Positions 24,001 through 35,364 of a DNA stretch of 64,000 bases are shown here, piece after piece. Both the position numbers and the translations under genes were made by a program. The DNA comes from Lingula anatina (taxonomy: Eukaryota > Brachiopoda > Lingulata > Lingulida > Lingulidae): the NCBI RefSeq assembly GCF_001039355.2, contig NW_019773903.1, positions 455,706 to 519,705 of the forward strand, given 5' to 3'. A model generated the notes under the pieces. The model saw nothing but the letters and a program-made list of their open reading frames with translations, searched no databases and had not been told where the DNA came from. Within the stretch, counting starts at the first letter, position 1, and every line of letters starts with the position of its first letter.

Positions 24001-27000
24001 TTTTTGTGGTAAAACAGAATGTTTTATATTTCTATGAGTTATTCACAATGTTTTTATTGTGAAATATAGATCTCACACGAAGAGTTATTATCCCATATTC
24101 CATATATTACAGTCATTATAACATATTTTGTGGTAACAGGCAGGCCATTATCTACACACGCTGGACAATAGAAGTGTCACCCCCTAACTCAGAGTAATAT
24201 AAGTAGGCAGATCTTGGGTAGTTATAATGCCTGGTCTACTTATAATGTGACTAATGAGTATAAAATAACTATACCATGGAATTGTATTGTTGGTCTTGTA
24301 CATATTCAGCAAATGTTATTCCTGTCTTCCTCCAATATGACAAGATACAGGCAATTATCTAACGGTTATAGGTGCAAGTTATTAACCTGAAAAGGCGGAA
24401 TATAAACCATGTCAGAATATCGATACAATTGAATTGTTCAGTCAGAACCGTGCAGAGGGTCTGGTCTCGGTACAGAAACACTGGATCAAGAGACAAATTG
24501 CCTCTGATGATTGGTTTGACCAAGAGGACATTCGCAGGGTGATGTGGCCTGCCCAGAGTCCGGATGCAAACATAATAGAAAATGTGTGGAATGATATGTC
24601 AAAACTTTTGACAAATGCCCGTCTAACCAGCAGAGAAACTCTGTTATATTCAGTGTTTCATGCTTGGGCCAGCATAAGCCCTGAACGCAACAGACAATTA
24701 TATGAATCCTTGCCTCGTAGACTGGCACCTATTATTAGGTCACGTGGCTATGCCACTAAGTACTAATTTTGGACTTGAAACTGCATATTTTGGTAGAATG
24801 TATATTTTGTTCTCATTTTGTGATTTTTTGTGAAATTTGATGTTACTAAAATGATACCAGGAGCATATCATTCCGCGGTCATTTATCTCCCCCATAGTAT
24901 TGGTTCGGTAGGGGTGACACTTCTATTGTCCAGTGTGTGTACATGTACCTCCAGAGAGTGCATTCATTGGAATATACTCGTCAACCGAATTCCAGTAAAT
25001 TTGTATTTTGATTTTGAAAAAATGTACGTTCTAAATTATATAACTATTAAAACTGAGAGTATAATAATTTCAAAAATTACATCAATAAATTACCAAATTG
25101 GCAAAATATTACAGGGATTTGTATTTTATTTCAAATTTATTGGCTATTGTACACCCATGTGTAGCTAAATGAAAAATACTTTTTGAAAGCCATATACAGC
25201 TGCATTTTACATTTAATGGAAAATGTTGCATAGTACTATATGACTCAGTGTAATAAAATAAATAATAATTGTTAATTGTGAAAAGCATTTTTAACCCATC
25301 AAGTTTGCATCGTAATTACATGTATATTCTAAAGTGACTTTGATTTATTATTAGCGCTCGGTCATGCCTGATAAGTCTAAATTTTGAAGAATTTCACGTT
25401 CTGAATTATTAGCATTATCATCCATTTTGTATTATTCACTAGCTCTGGAAAATAAACAGATACATGTATATTGCCACACGGCCTAGAATAATCGGAGATT
25501 GTACTGAATTGCAAGTGGGCGTGCCGGCGAATAGTTTTGGCACAACTTGAACTTCGACAAGAGCAAAATGTCAAAAAGGTCATTAATATCAACATATGAA
25601 ACCTGTGCTTGAGTAGGTGATACATTTCATTTTAACCGCTTTCTTCATTCTACAGCCGCTCCCCCTGGTGGCAGTGTCTCACCTGACAGAATTGCAGGTG
25701 AGTAACAATCATGATTTGTGTCGCCGACATTGAACTATCAAAACCCCTTATTATTTATTACATAGCACAAAGGGTGTTGTATTATGTCCATCTCTTGAAA
25801 GTCAAACACCATTTCTTTGGGTTTGTCTGCATTTATTGTTAATTTGTTAATACATGTAGTAGAACAGTGAGTGAGAATTGATGTTGCCGATGGTCTTTTA
25901 TTTTTAGGTTTATTTCTGTGTATTCTGAAAGAGTAAGACACAAGGGGAACATTTCGTAAAAAGAGACAATGTCATGTGTATGTCCAGGCACGCATTGGCA
26001 AATAGATAACTTGAACGTACATCATTAATTATATTGTTAACGATACTTTTGGAACTAATCTGCTTGTATTCCTCGTAGAGGAAATTTACAGCAAGAATAT
26101 CGACCGGCGACTTCTGGATAAAATAGAGTCGCTTGCTCAAGGTGAACCTGTCCATCCCGAGAAACAGATCACAATTTGGGATTTTGCCGGTCAAGACGTC
26201 TATTACACCACGCACCAGACGTTCCTCTCAGAGCAGAACATCTACTTGTTGGTGTTTCGGCTTGACGTAGACCTCGATGCCAAAATCCGTGTATACAGAA
26301 GAGAGAAGACGGTGAAAGGTATGATGGGGTTTACATTTATATCTGAGTAGGTTGTTGTGAGGTCCCCTGTTAAATTGAGGTCTGTAAAGCCTCCTTTACA
26401 CTGCACGACGTTCTTTCTGCGTCCTTTGTGCGAGCATAAAACTGGCATCGGTATGGCCGTAGAAAGGAGGTAAAAACATCCCTTGGGATGTAGAATGAAT
26501 GCTCAATGACCTGTCAGTTGTCGGCATGTAAAGAATTATTTTTAATTCTCAAACAAGGCCTTGCTACGAGGCGCAGAGAGGACGCCATCCAGTGTAAGGG
26601 GGGCATAAGCAATTTATGCCGTGTCTTACTTTGAGTAAACAAAAGTGACCATGTTGGATTTTTTTGGTTAAATACATTGTGATAAAGAGGCATCTTTAAC
26701 CGAACGCTTCCTATTCGTGTTTCAGAGTTTATAGTGTATTGGTTGAACTCTATCCATATGCACACAGTTGGAAAATTGAAGGAAGAACACAAGAATGTCA
26801 GCCCGTACGTTTTGCTTATTGGGACTCATAAGGACAAATTGCCTTCACAGGTGATTATTAATTTTCTTAATTCATCTAATAATTCTTTTATCTCTTAGTT
26901 ACCCCTTTACCCCTCTCCGATTTTAAAACCCCATGCACAAGCTATCCCCCATCTCTTAAATAGATATGATTCTGAATAGTGTTGTTAAGGAAAATGTATT

Positions 27001-30000
27001 CTGTTTTGCAATAGCCACTTAAAAGATATTCGAAGCGTTTTCCAAAAACTCCTTATTTACAGCCTTACATACATTATTTTGTTTAACAGATGAATCTTCA
27101 GTGTTTAGTGATTAAGTTAATTAACATTTACACACATGCGATTTTGGGGTGAAAATGACAAAAAACGGTTTCACTCTGTTTTTATTTACCTGAGCACCCA
27201 CGAACACCGTTTCAACGCATTAACCCTGGCAGCAATTTTTTCTTTGTTAATATTTAATAATTGAAAAAGCATATAATGCCTTTGGTTAATGAAAATGTTC
27301 ATAATCCATACAAAATATCCAAACCAAAATGGCGACTTCGGATTGAAGCCCATCGACTTGAAACTACGCCAATGAAAAAATCTCGTTTAAAGATGATGTT
27401 AGGCCCAATAACGATTGCTATCTCACCTCAAAATAAATTGACGGAAAAGGATTTGACTGACCTATGCTTATACATAACAATGAGAAATATAAACGCTGTT
27501 ATTATATATATCTCAAGGGAATTATTATTTTTTAATCAGCTCAGAGGTAGATTCAATACTGAATAATAAGATGAAGGAAAACTCATTTCTGTTATAAACC
27601 CTTACTGTAACNGCTGTACATGTACAAGACCAACAATACAATTCCATGGTATAGCGGTTTTATACTCATTAGTCACATTATAAGTAGACCAGGCATTATA
27701 AGTACCCAAGATCTGCCTACTTTCATTACTCTGAGTTAGGAGGTGACACTTCTTTTGTCCAGTGTGTGTACTATATGACTCAGTGTAATAAAATAAATAA
27801 TAATTGTTAATTGTGAAAAGCATTTTTAACCCATCATGTTTGCATCGTAATTACATGTATATTCTAAAGTGACTTTGATTTATTATTAGCGCTCGGTCAT
27901 GCCTGATAAGTCTAAATTTTGAAGAATTTCAAGTTCTGAATTATTAGCATTATCATCCATTTTGTATTTTTCACTAGCCCTGGAAAATAAACAGATACAT
28001 GTATATTGCCACACGTCCTAGAATAATCGGAGATTGTACTGAATTGCAAGTGGGCGTACCGGCGAATAGTTTTGGCACAACTTGAACTTCGACAAGAGCA
28101 AAATGTCAAAAAGGTCATTAATATCAACATATGAAACCTGTGCTTGAGTAGGTGATACATTTCATTTTAACCGCTTTCTTCATTCTACAGCCGCTCCCCC
28201 TGGTGGCAGTGTCTCACCTGACAGAATTGCAGGTGAGTAACAATCATTATTTGTGTCGCCGACATTGAACTATCAAAACCCCTTATTATTTATCACATAG
28301 CACAAAGGGTGTTGTATTATGTCCATCTCTTGAAAGTCAAACACCATTTCTTTGGGTTTTTCTGCATTTATTGTTAATTTGTTAATACATGTAGTAGAAC
28401 AGTGAGTGAGAATTGATGTTGCCGATGGTCTTATTTTTAGGTTTATTTCTGTGTATTATGAAAGAGTAAGACACAAGGGGAACATTTCGTAAAAAGAGAC
28501 AATGTCATGTGTATGTCCAGGCAAGTATTGGCAAATAGATAACTTGAACGTACATCATTAATTATATTGTTAACGATACTTTTGGAACTAATCTGCTTGT
28601 ATTCCTCGTAGAGGAAATTTACAGCAAGAATATCGACCGGCGACTACTGGATAAAATAGAGTCGCTTGCTCAAGGTGAACCTGTCCATCCCGAGAAACAG
28701 ATCACAATTTGGGATTTTGCTGGTCAAGATGTCTATTACACCACGCACCAGACGTTCCTCTCAGAGCAAAACATCTACTTGTTGGTGTTTCGGCTTGACG
28801 TAGACCTCGATGCCAAAATCCGTGTATACAGAAGAGAGAAGACGGTGAAAGGTATGATGGGGTTTACATTTATATCTGAGTAGGTTGTTGTGAGGTCCCC
28901 TGTTAAATTGAGGTCTGTAAAGCCTCCTTTACACTGCACGACGTTCTTTCTGCGTCCTTTGTGCGAGCATAAAACTGGCATCGGTATGGCCGTAGAAAGG
29001 AGGTAAACATCGCTTTGGATGTAAAATGAATGCTCAATGAGCTGTCGGTTGTCGACATGTAAAGAATTATTCTTTTACTCTCAAAGAAGGCCTTGCTACG
29101 AGGCGCAGAGAGGACGCCATCCAGTGTAAGGGGGGCATAAGCAATTTATGCCGTGTCTTACTTTGAGTAAACGAAAGTGACCATGTCGGATTTTTTTGGT
29201 TAAATACATTGTGATAAACAGGCATCTTTAACCGAACGCTTCCTATTCGTGTTTCAGAGTTTATAGTGTATTGGTTGAACTCTATCCATATGCACACAGT
29301 TGGAAAATTGAAGGAAGAAGACAAGAACGTCAGCCCGTACGTTTTGCTTATTGGGACTCATAAGGACAAATTGCCTTCACAGGTGATTATTCATTTTCTT
29401 AATTCATCTAATAATTCTTTTATCTCTTAGTTACCCCTTTACCCCTCTCCGATTTTAAAACCCCATGCACAAGCTATCCCCCGTCTCTTAAATAGATATG
29501 AATAGTGTTGTTAGATAGATATTCTGAATAGTGTTGTTAAGGAAAATGTATTCTGTTTTGCAATAGCCACTTAAAAGATATTCGAAGCGTTTGCCAAAAA
29601 CTCCTTATTTACAGCCTTACATACATTATTTTGTTTAACAGATGAATCTTCAGTGTTTAGTGATTAAGTTAATTAACATTTACACACATGCGATTTTGGG
29701 GTGAAAATGACAAAAAACGGTTTCACTCTGTTTTTATTTACCTGAGCACCCACGAACACCGTTTCAACGCAGTAACCCTGGCAGCAATTTTTTCTTTGTT
29801 AATATTTAATAATTGAAAAAGCATATAATGCCTTTAGTTAATGAAAATGTTCATAATCCATACAAAATATCCAAACCAAAATGGCGACTTCGGATTGAAG
29901 CCCATAGACTTGAAACTACGCCAATTCCCGTGAAAAAATCTCGTTTAAAGATGATGTTAGGCCCAATAACGATTGCTATCTCACCTCAAAATAAATTGAC

Positions 30001-33000
30001 AGAAAAGGATTTGACTGACCTATGCTTATACATAACAATGAGAAATATAAACGCTGTTATTATATATATCTCAAGGGCATTATTATTTTTTAATCAGCTC
30101 AGAGGTAGATTCATTACTGAATAATAAGATGAAGGAAAACTCATTTCTGTTATAAACCCTTACAATAACTTTGGCATTTTAAAACATTTTGAAATTGAAG
30201 ACTAATTTCCACCCACACCGTATTATTTATAGGAAGCTGCTGAGGAGATAATTGGAAATCTCAGGGACTATCTCGACGACAAGCATGAACTAAAAAAACA
30301 CATTTACCTTTCCTTTGCCATAAGTAACTTGGCCAAAAATGAAGAGTTTAGTAAAATTAAAGAANCAATAACTTTGGCATTTTAAAACATTTTGAAATTG
30401 AAGACTAATTTCCACCCACACCGTATTATTTATAGGAAGCTGCTGAGGAGATAATTGGAAATCTCAGGGACTATCTCGACGACAAGCATGAACTAAAAAA
30501 ACACATTTACCTTTCCTTTGCCATAAGTAACTTGGCCAAAAATGAAGAGTTTAGTAAAATTAAAGAAACGATCGAGCATCTTTGTAGTCTTAGCAGTGAC
30601 AATCAAATGCACCCAGTGAGATGGTTCCAACTGGAAATGGATTTGGCAAAGAAGAGTGAGCAAAAGCCAATCATAGATATAAAAGAGCTGCGTGAAATAG
30701 CGCGCTCAGTGGGGATCCTTGAGGCCGAGTTACATGAAATGTTCATTCCTTACCATCACCGTCTGGGAGACGTCCTACACTTCAAAGTTGATGGACTGGA
30801 AAATGTCGTCATACTGGATCCACAGTGGTTGGCAGATCTTTTTTCTAAAATCATGACCCCGCCCGTCAGTAAAAGTGGAGAGGATCGCCTGGATTTTCTG
30901 AAACTAGGTCTGGAAAAAGGAGAACTAGACGAGGAGGTGTTTGATGTGTATTTGCAGGAGAAAAAGATGACCAAAAGAAGACAGAAGTAATTCAACTGAT
31001 GGAGCATTTCGACCTGATATTTGACATATCTGAATCAGTTGAATCCCCAAGGATGCCACCCTCACAGCCTGGAAGGAGAACATTCGTCGTGCCTTGTATG
31101 CTGAAATACAATGACCTGGCGGATTATAAGCTTTCTGAGATTGCTCTAAAAACATCTTTATTCATCTCATTTCCTCACGGTTTCTTTCCTCCGGGGCTGT
31201 TCCATCGTTTGATCATCCGTCTATTTAGGAAGTATAAACCTTACCATTGTGTAAATGGCATCCCAGATGTTAGTTTTGACCACGCCTCCTTCCGTCTGGA
31301 AGACAAAACATCTGTGCTTCATCTCTTCACTGCAGAAAAGGACATTGAACTAGTGATAGATAACGCTGAGCGTAACATATACTTCAACGCACGACAAACA
31401 GTGGAAGACGAGTTGTCCTATCTTCAAGAGACATACTGTCCCAGAATGCATTTTGGCTACTTTATCAGGGTAAACGATAAGAGACGCAAAATTCCGATAG
31501 AAGCAGAGACCGTTCTAAAAACAGATGCCATCCGTGTATGCGTAGAGAAATCTGACGAAGAGATTGAGCTGAAACCATATCGTGTTTGGTTTACAAGTAA
31601 GTGATGCAGAAAAAAACAAGTTGCGCTGTTGTAAATAGACAATGTATTGGAATCTTAACATGTGCTATAATGTGTCCCAAAAATTTTCCAAAAAAATAAT
31701 AACAATAATAAATTTGCATTTAAATCATTTCAGCGGTTGAGAAAAAACCACGTAGTCCTCAAAGTCTGGAGGCAGGTAAGGTTGCTGCACGTTTATGTAC
31801 CGAACATGAATGCTGCCATTGGCAACAACAAATAGGGGTTTTGATAGTTCAATGCCGGTGACACAAATCATGATTGATCGCTATTTCTGACGCCAAACTA
31901 TAGGTTGTGAGGGAGTCGGCTGGCATCTTGATCTCCAGGGGCACGACACGAGCAAGATACCTCATATCTGATTCAATTTGGGACGGTGGTCAAAGTATTT
32001 TGACCTTTTTTTTTCAATTAGAATACACACCCACGAAGTTTTCTTTAGAAATGTATAAAATATTGATTTTTAAGCCCCACAACTAAGACTTAGGCTCTAT
32101 TCCCATAGATTTTAGATCGATCTATCCCCGCGGGGAGTCTCACTAGATTACTTTCAGATAATCCGACTTAAATGTCCGTCCCGTCTACTACAAGCTGTAA
32201 GGAGGTAATTAACTTTCGTGTCCGCCGGGCTGACAGCTATTTAGCGTGAACCCCCAGGGAGTTAGGTCGATCTTAAGTAGGTCGATCTAATCTATGGAAA
32301 TGGGGTGTTAGAGTCAAATTTATTTTATAAGACGTGCCCTATGGCAGCATTCAGAACAGATGACCCGTGGACTAACTGGGCTGGTCAAATATGGTCGATT
32401 CACTTGAAAGCAATACCGCTAAAACCCTAATGGTCTACCCGCCGACCACAAGCGCCAGCCCTGCAGGGGCCTAGCTATTAAACCGCGTCGCCGAGATATA
32501 ATCAGTGTAATAGATAGTCTCCTGCAAGCCTGGCGTTAATTTTGACAAACATGACAAAATACGCTATATTACACAGTAGTGGGCCTGGTTTCTTTGACAC
32601 TACGGTGCATTCTGTTATACTTTTGTAACAGTAAATTCTTGAAAGTTCTTCTCTTTATAGTCCCTTAACTGTTTTCAAAATTCGTGATCATGTACAAAAC
32701 GGTTTGAGAATGTGGGTCACCTCTAAGCTATGTTCTACTGCATGGCGTAAACGTAAAAATTACTAGTCGCGAGCATCTCAATATAAATCACCAAAAGTAT
32801 GCCAACTTTCGTCTAGGTCTCACACTGTGTACATGTTTCCTTTACTGAACCCCGAATTTAACAAGGGACTGCGCATGCGCATGGGGGCACTATGGGAACT
32901 GGTGCATTCTGCCGGGGACCATCGGGGGGGGGGGGGCACCAAATATGTCCAGACCATATTAGCAGGACAAAATACGGGGCCCCATAGCTAGTGCCCCCGA

Positions 33001-33604
33001 TGACCCCTGATTTTGACCAAGGTTGGTAGCCAGTGAGCCGATGCTCCCGCAAATATTTTTAACCATATTTTGCNACATTATGGTGTATCAACACGCTATT
33101 TGGTAACGTATGCAACCACATCCTATAGATTTCAATCCTTTTAGGGATGCAATCCTGGCTTTTTACCTTTTGAGATGTATTTGAAATTATATTTGTTGAA
33201 TATCTCAATAAAAATGTCCAATTTAGTTTAAACAACCGACTGAAAAAAAAAACCTACTGGAACATGCGTATTAAATATACAGTGATTATTCCATTTCATC
33301 ATCGTTATGAAACAAATGGCAATAAAACGATCATTGAAAGACGCAATAGATCTCAACCCCTTTAGAAACATGCATTAACCAAGAGAGCATAATAAAGCTT
33401 TCCTCTACGGGGCTTTCATCTCTTTCTTCAATCACGCAAGCTGAATGGGCTTGAAAAAATACTTGATAACTTATTTCATTTAAAATTTGTTTCCTCAATT
33501 TAGGAAATGCGACTGAGCAGACGTGCAGCCATGTGAACAGTCCAAAGACTGTTGAAAACTTTGATGTTTATTCTCTTGGTAGCAGGGTGCTTGTGAATTT
33601 TTAA
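18082..33604 (+). CDS. TIR-Roc-COR (ROCO/MFHAS1-like) protein, 5' end not found
   Basis: Exons that join in phase: 18082-18494 (TIR), 20115-20342 (Roc P-loop), 21177-21329, 25656-25697, 26079-26318 (Roc G3), 26726-26850 (Roc G4), 30436-31596 (COR), 31734-31775 and probably 33504-33604 (stop TAA). TIR: KYDAYMCYADED, box 2 loop GKREILLGRKI, then ASEFIVVFLSRNF and WCNHD. Roc: GPSAVGKTHL, WDFAGQDVYYTTHQTFL, LLIGTHKDKL. COR: PYHHRLGDVLHF and VVILDPQWLADLF. No LRR, kinase or death domain seen. The TIR exon starts in phase 2 after a TTTTCAG acceptor, so an upstream exon is missing. The COR exon has a frameshift near 30955-30961 (one base short). Role inferred: intracellular GTPase-regulated signalling scaffold, possibly innate immune. 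The TIR position equivalent to the catalytic Glu of SARM1-type NADases appears to be Asp. Confidence 0.75.
20735..21010 (-). pseudogene. decayed Tc1-like transposase C-terminus in an intron
   Basis: On the minus strand, fragments PGVPPIEHICDGLG (Tc1 SPDLNPIEHLWD box), IELRAAQVEEWKRMPRVCIRS and LLACIASMEVHTCY (usual ARGGHTRY-type end) follow each other in Tc1 order but in shifted frames with stops. An old, inactive Tc1/mariner copy. The allelic duplicate carries the same remnant at about 23108-23383. Confidence 0.65.
21782..22615 (+). mobile_element. rearranged Tc1/mariner copy with two left ends
   Basis: A left terminal repeat starts at 21782 after TA (CACACGCTGGACAATAGAAG). After about 240 bp the sequence switches, within TGCAAAC, to 22021-22090, which is the reverse complement of intron sequence at about 27771-27840 (and about 25236-25308). 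A second left end then starts at 22091 after TA and runs into transposase codons (22379-22613), ending at the N. In the transposase the SPDANI motif is followed by T-E-N where the copy at 24155-24939 has I-E-N. Either a real rearrangement or a chimeric contig. Confidence 0.65.
22618..22715 (+). other. partial duplicate of the TIR-ROCO P-loop exon
   Basis: Identical in the overlap to the 3' part of exon 20115-20342 and ending at the same GTAAAG donor. It starts at the contig join, so the P-loop itself is absent. Not a separate gene. Confidence 0.75.
23550..23702 (+). other. allelic duplicate of TIR-ROCO exon 21177-21329
   Basis: Same splice sites and length (153 bp) with a few substitutions, some changing residues. 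Best read as the other haplotype. Confidence 0.75.
24155..24939 (+). mobile_element. 785-bp Tc1/mariner element with truncated transposase
   Basis: TA at 24153-24154 and 24940-24941 flank near-perfect terminal inverted repeats: left CACACGCTGGACAATAGAAG, right the reverse complement with one mismatch over about 29 bp. Inside, about 24434-24766 encodes the transposase C-terminus: WPAQSPDANIIENVWND (third catalytic residue Glu, as in Tc1), then NRQLYESLPRRLAPIIRSRG and a stop at 24764-24766. The DNA-binding part and the first two catalytic Asp residues are absent, so the copy is nonautonomous. It lies in an intron of the TIR-ROCO gene. Confidence 0.85.
27613..27768 (-). mobile_element. Tc1/mariner end inserted at a site empty in the other allele
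   Basis: Minus-strand left end of the same Tc1 family: the terminal repeat reaches 27768 and is followed by TA (27769-27770) and CTATATGACTCAGTG. At 25234-25235 the other contig has the same TA and right flank but ordinary sequence on its left, with no element. The insertion is cut by the N at 27612, so its length is unknown. Confidence 0.8.
28191..28232 (+). other. allelic duplicate of the 42-nt TIR-ROCO linker exon
   Basis: Identical in sequence and splice sites to 25656-25697, bounded by TTCTACAG and GTGAGT. Encodes a Pro/Ser-rich 14-residue linker in phase 1. Confidence 0.75.
28612..28851 (+). other. allelic duplicate of the Roc G3 exon
   Basis: 240 bp, same boundaries as 26079-26318, carrying DFAGQD. 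Only silent differences seen, which argues that both alleles encode a constrained protein. Confidence 0.75.
29258..29382 (+). other. allelic duplicate of the Roc G4 exon
   Basis: 125 bp, same boundaries as 26726-26850, with the GTHKDKL motif. One His-to-Asp change and one silent change. Confidence 0.75.
30147..30583. repeat. exact ~218-bp duplication around an N (assembly artefact)
   Basis: The sequence before the N at 30365 (from CAATAACTTTGGCATTTTAA) repeats exactly after it, including the acceptor and first codons of the COR exon (30233 and 30436). Unmerged contig overlap. Confidence 0.9.
31776..33503. other. intron-like sequence, no gene recognised
   Basis: Lies between the last two supported exons of the TIR-ROCO gene. 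Contains the N at 33074 and a G run at about 32925-32936. Confidence 0.45.
32870..32881. promoter_or_regulatory. NRF1-type palindrome
   Basis: TGCGCATGCGCA is a perfect match to the NRF1 consensus. No start site is known nearby, so it may be chance. Confidence 0.3.
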
Positions 33605-34509
33605 TAGGGCAGACTATGGGAGACCACACAGCAATTTACCAAATGTGCGCCTTATTACCATGGGGGTTGAAGGGGTATGTAAATGTGTGGTTTTGGGCCT
33701 TTCTAATAAAAGTGAAAAAAAAACGACAAGTATGAGTTCGCCGGATAACCAATAACAAATGTATACGAGGCCTATTATGTGTATGCAATTCGACTTTGAA
33801 TTGAACTGTGTGTCAGTTTGCGTCCGTTGAGATTTGTAATGACAGAAAGATTATGTCAAGGATCAACAGTAACCAATTATTTCTGGATTCGTTTGGTTAC
33901 CACCACAGATAGATGTTGCACCATTTCCTGCATTACTACTAAAAGCTCATCGATATCAATTAATCTCAGTATTGCTCCAAACGGAACAATGAAGAGGAAA
34001 CGTTCACAAAAACCGATACTCTTCAGTAAATTGCCTAGGACAATAGAAATATCTGCCTAGTATACATGATTCATGTTGTAATATGCCTGCACCAAGTGTT
34101 CCTATATGGTTGAGTACCAATAATGATAAGAATAAGTGGTCCATGAAAGACAATTCATAGAAAATGAGATAAATTACATTTCCTATTGTTCAATCTTATT
34201 AAATGGAAAAGTAGATATAACATAGCATAAGCTTCCTTGGTTGTCATATTTACCCCTTAATGAGTTTTGACAAAATGGACTATCAGCACACTTGTGCGTT
34301 CAGCTATCGTTGTTTTTGTGTGAAATAGACTTTTTTCGAGAATTGCGCCTGATAACATGCAAAGTTGAGCTCTTTTACCTACACGGCATTTCTGTGTCCC
34401 ACTGGACGGCGGCAGAAACCCGAGTCCGACCTTACTATAACCACTCGTCACGTTTTATTGTGGTTTTGAGGTTGAGCATAGTCTAGCAAAATGTGTTTCC
34501 TTAATTTAG

Positions 34510-34549
34510 AAAATGCGACTGTTCAGCCATGTGAGCAGTCCAAAAACTG
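34510..34549 (+). other. duplicate of the short 3' exon at 33504
   Basis: After a TTAATTTAG acceptor, AAAATGCGACTG.TCAG.C resembles the start of 33504-33604 (GAAATGCGACTGAGCAG), and the unit ends at a good donor (CTGGTGAG). In the 33504 copy the matching position reads CTGTTGAA, so the donor is lost and the frame runs to a stop. It may be an alternative 3' exon of the TIR-ROCO gene. Confidence 0.45.
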
Positions 34550-34585
34550 GTGAGAACATACATTTTCATTCCCTCGGGTACCTTA

Positions 34586-34684
34586 CCCAGCAGAAAAACG
34601 ACATTGATTCACCGTTGAATTAACGTTAATTTTGGTGGATCAATGTTGAATCAACGTAGAATCAATGTCGTTTGCCTGCTGGGT
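34586..34684. mobile_element. ~100-bp palindromic MITE
   Basis: Ends ACCCAGCAG and CTGCTGGGT are inverted repeats; the arms continue with AAACGACATTGATTC and its complement, so the unit folds into one long imperfect hairpin. Flanked by TTA and TTAA. Noncoding. Confidence 0.75.
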
Positions 34685-34707
34685 TAAGCAGGGTCTGATT
34701 ACATCAT

Positions 34708-35005
34708 CACTGTAAAAACAGTGTTTAGCTTTTAAACACATATATCACACGTTTAGCACTTGAACGCGTTTAGAAACGCCGATAGCTCTTCAAGCCACAG
34801 AAAAAATGCTACACATGTTTGGCAATGTTACACGTTTGATTCTATAATTAGTTTTTCGCAAAACTAAACACATTGGCTAAGCACTTCCTCTGCTTAGCGC
34901 GCGGAGCTGCTAAACGTGTGGAGCTGCTAAACGTGTGGAGCTGCTAAACGCGTGGAGCTGCTAAACGTGTGGAGCTGCTAAACGCGTGGAGCAGCCTGCT
35001 TGGAT
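34708..35005 (+). mobile_element. CACTGTAAAAACAGTG repeat with 17-bp satellite
   Basis: Starts with a short hairpin CACTG-TAAAAA-CAGTG followed by GTTTAGCT; the same 23 bp recur at 45452-45474. The right part (TTGGCTAAGCACTTCC... to GGAGCAGCCTGCTTGG) matches the reverse complement of about 46855-46937. Within it five 17-bp units (GAGCTGCTAAACGYGTG) run from 34904 to 34988. Probably a nonautonomous DNA transposon family. Confidence 0.6.
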
Positions 35006-35364
35006 ACTTAGTGGACTTCCTTGCTATAACTTGTTACTATTCTAAAAATGTCTATTAGTACTAAGTGACTTTTGCCAAAATACTGTAATTATGGGATGCA
35101 ATGGCAAAAACCTCCCTACAAGCCAAGGCCTAGGTCATTTTTTCGGTCTACCATGGTATAAAAGTGCATTTTATTCTTATTCTTTATTAGTATATCCAAC
35201 TATGATTTTACTTCAGACCTAAATGATAACTGACATTATATTAATAGGCGAATACAGGATAGGAATTGGAATAACAACCTTAATGAGGTCCTCACTTTCA
35301 AAATTTGGATAAACTCGAGAAGCCATCCATTTTTGAAGATGTGATCGTAAGCATCCATCTGTAT

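Larger units (their letters stand above)
20245..24680. repeat. near-identical ~2.4-kb direct duplication across the N at 22616 (unmerged alleles)
   Basis: 20245-22615 and 22618-about 24680 align at a constant offset of 2373 up to about 22013, with scattered substitutions, and then differ by a ~308-bp block carried only by the first copy (22014-22330). Exons 20115-20342 and 21177-21329 are thereby repeated, partially at 22618-22715 and fully at 23550-23702. In the second copy of the latter exon Tyr and Phe become Ser and Leu. The first copy lacks what follows the N and the second lacks what precedes it, so these look like two haplotype contigs laid end to end. Confidence 0.8.
25234..30160. repeat. 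near-identical ~2.4-kb duplication across the N at 27612 (unmerged alleles)
   Basis: About 25236-27598 and 27771-30160 are the same sequence with scattered substitutions and a 24-26-bp indel near 29497-29530. Exons 25656-25697, 26079-26318 and 26726-26850 recur as 28191-28232, 28612-28851 and 29258-29382 with the same splice sites. Changes in the second exon are silent (three seen); the third has one His/Asp change. Contig ends at 27612 and 30365 bound the second copy. Confidence 0.8.

Noticed and set aside
20245-30583. True tandem duplication of TIR-ROCO exons
   Set aside because: Every duplicate is bounded by a single N, neither copy is complete, and coding differences are mostly silent; unmerged alleles fit better.
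32870-32881. Active NRF1 promoter
   Set aside because: Motif is perfect but no first exon or CpG-rich region is nearby; listed only as a low-confidence site.
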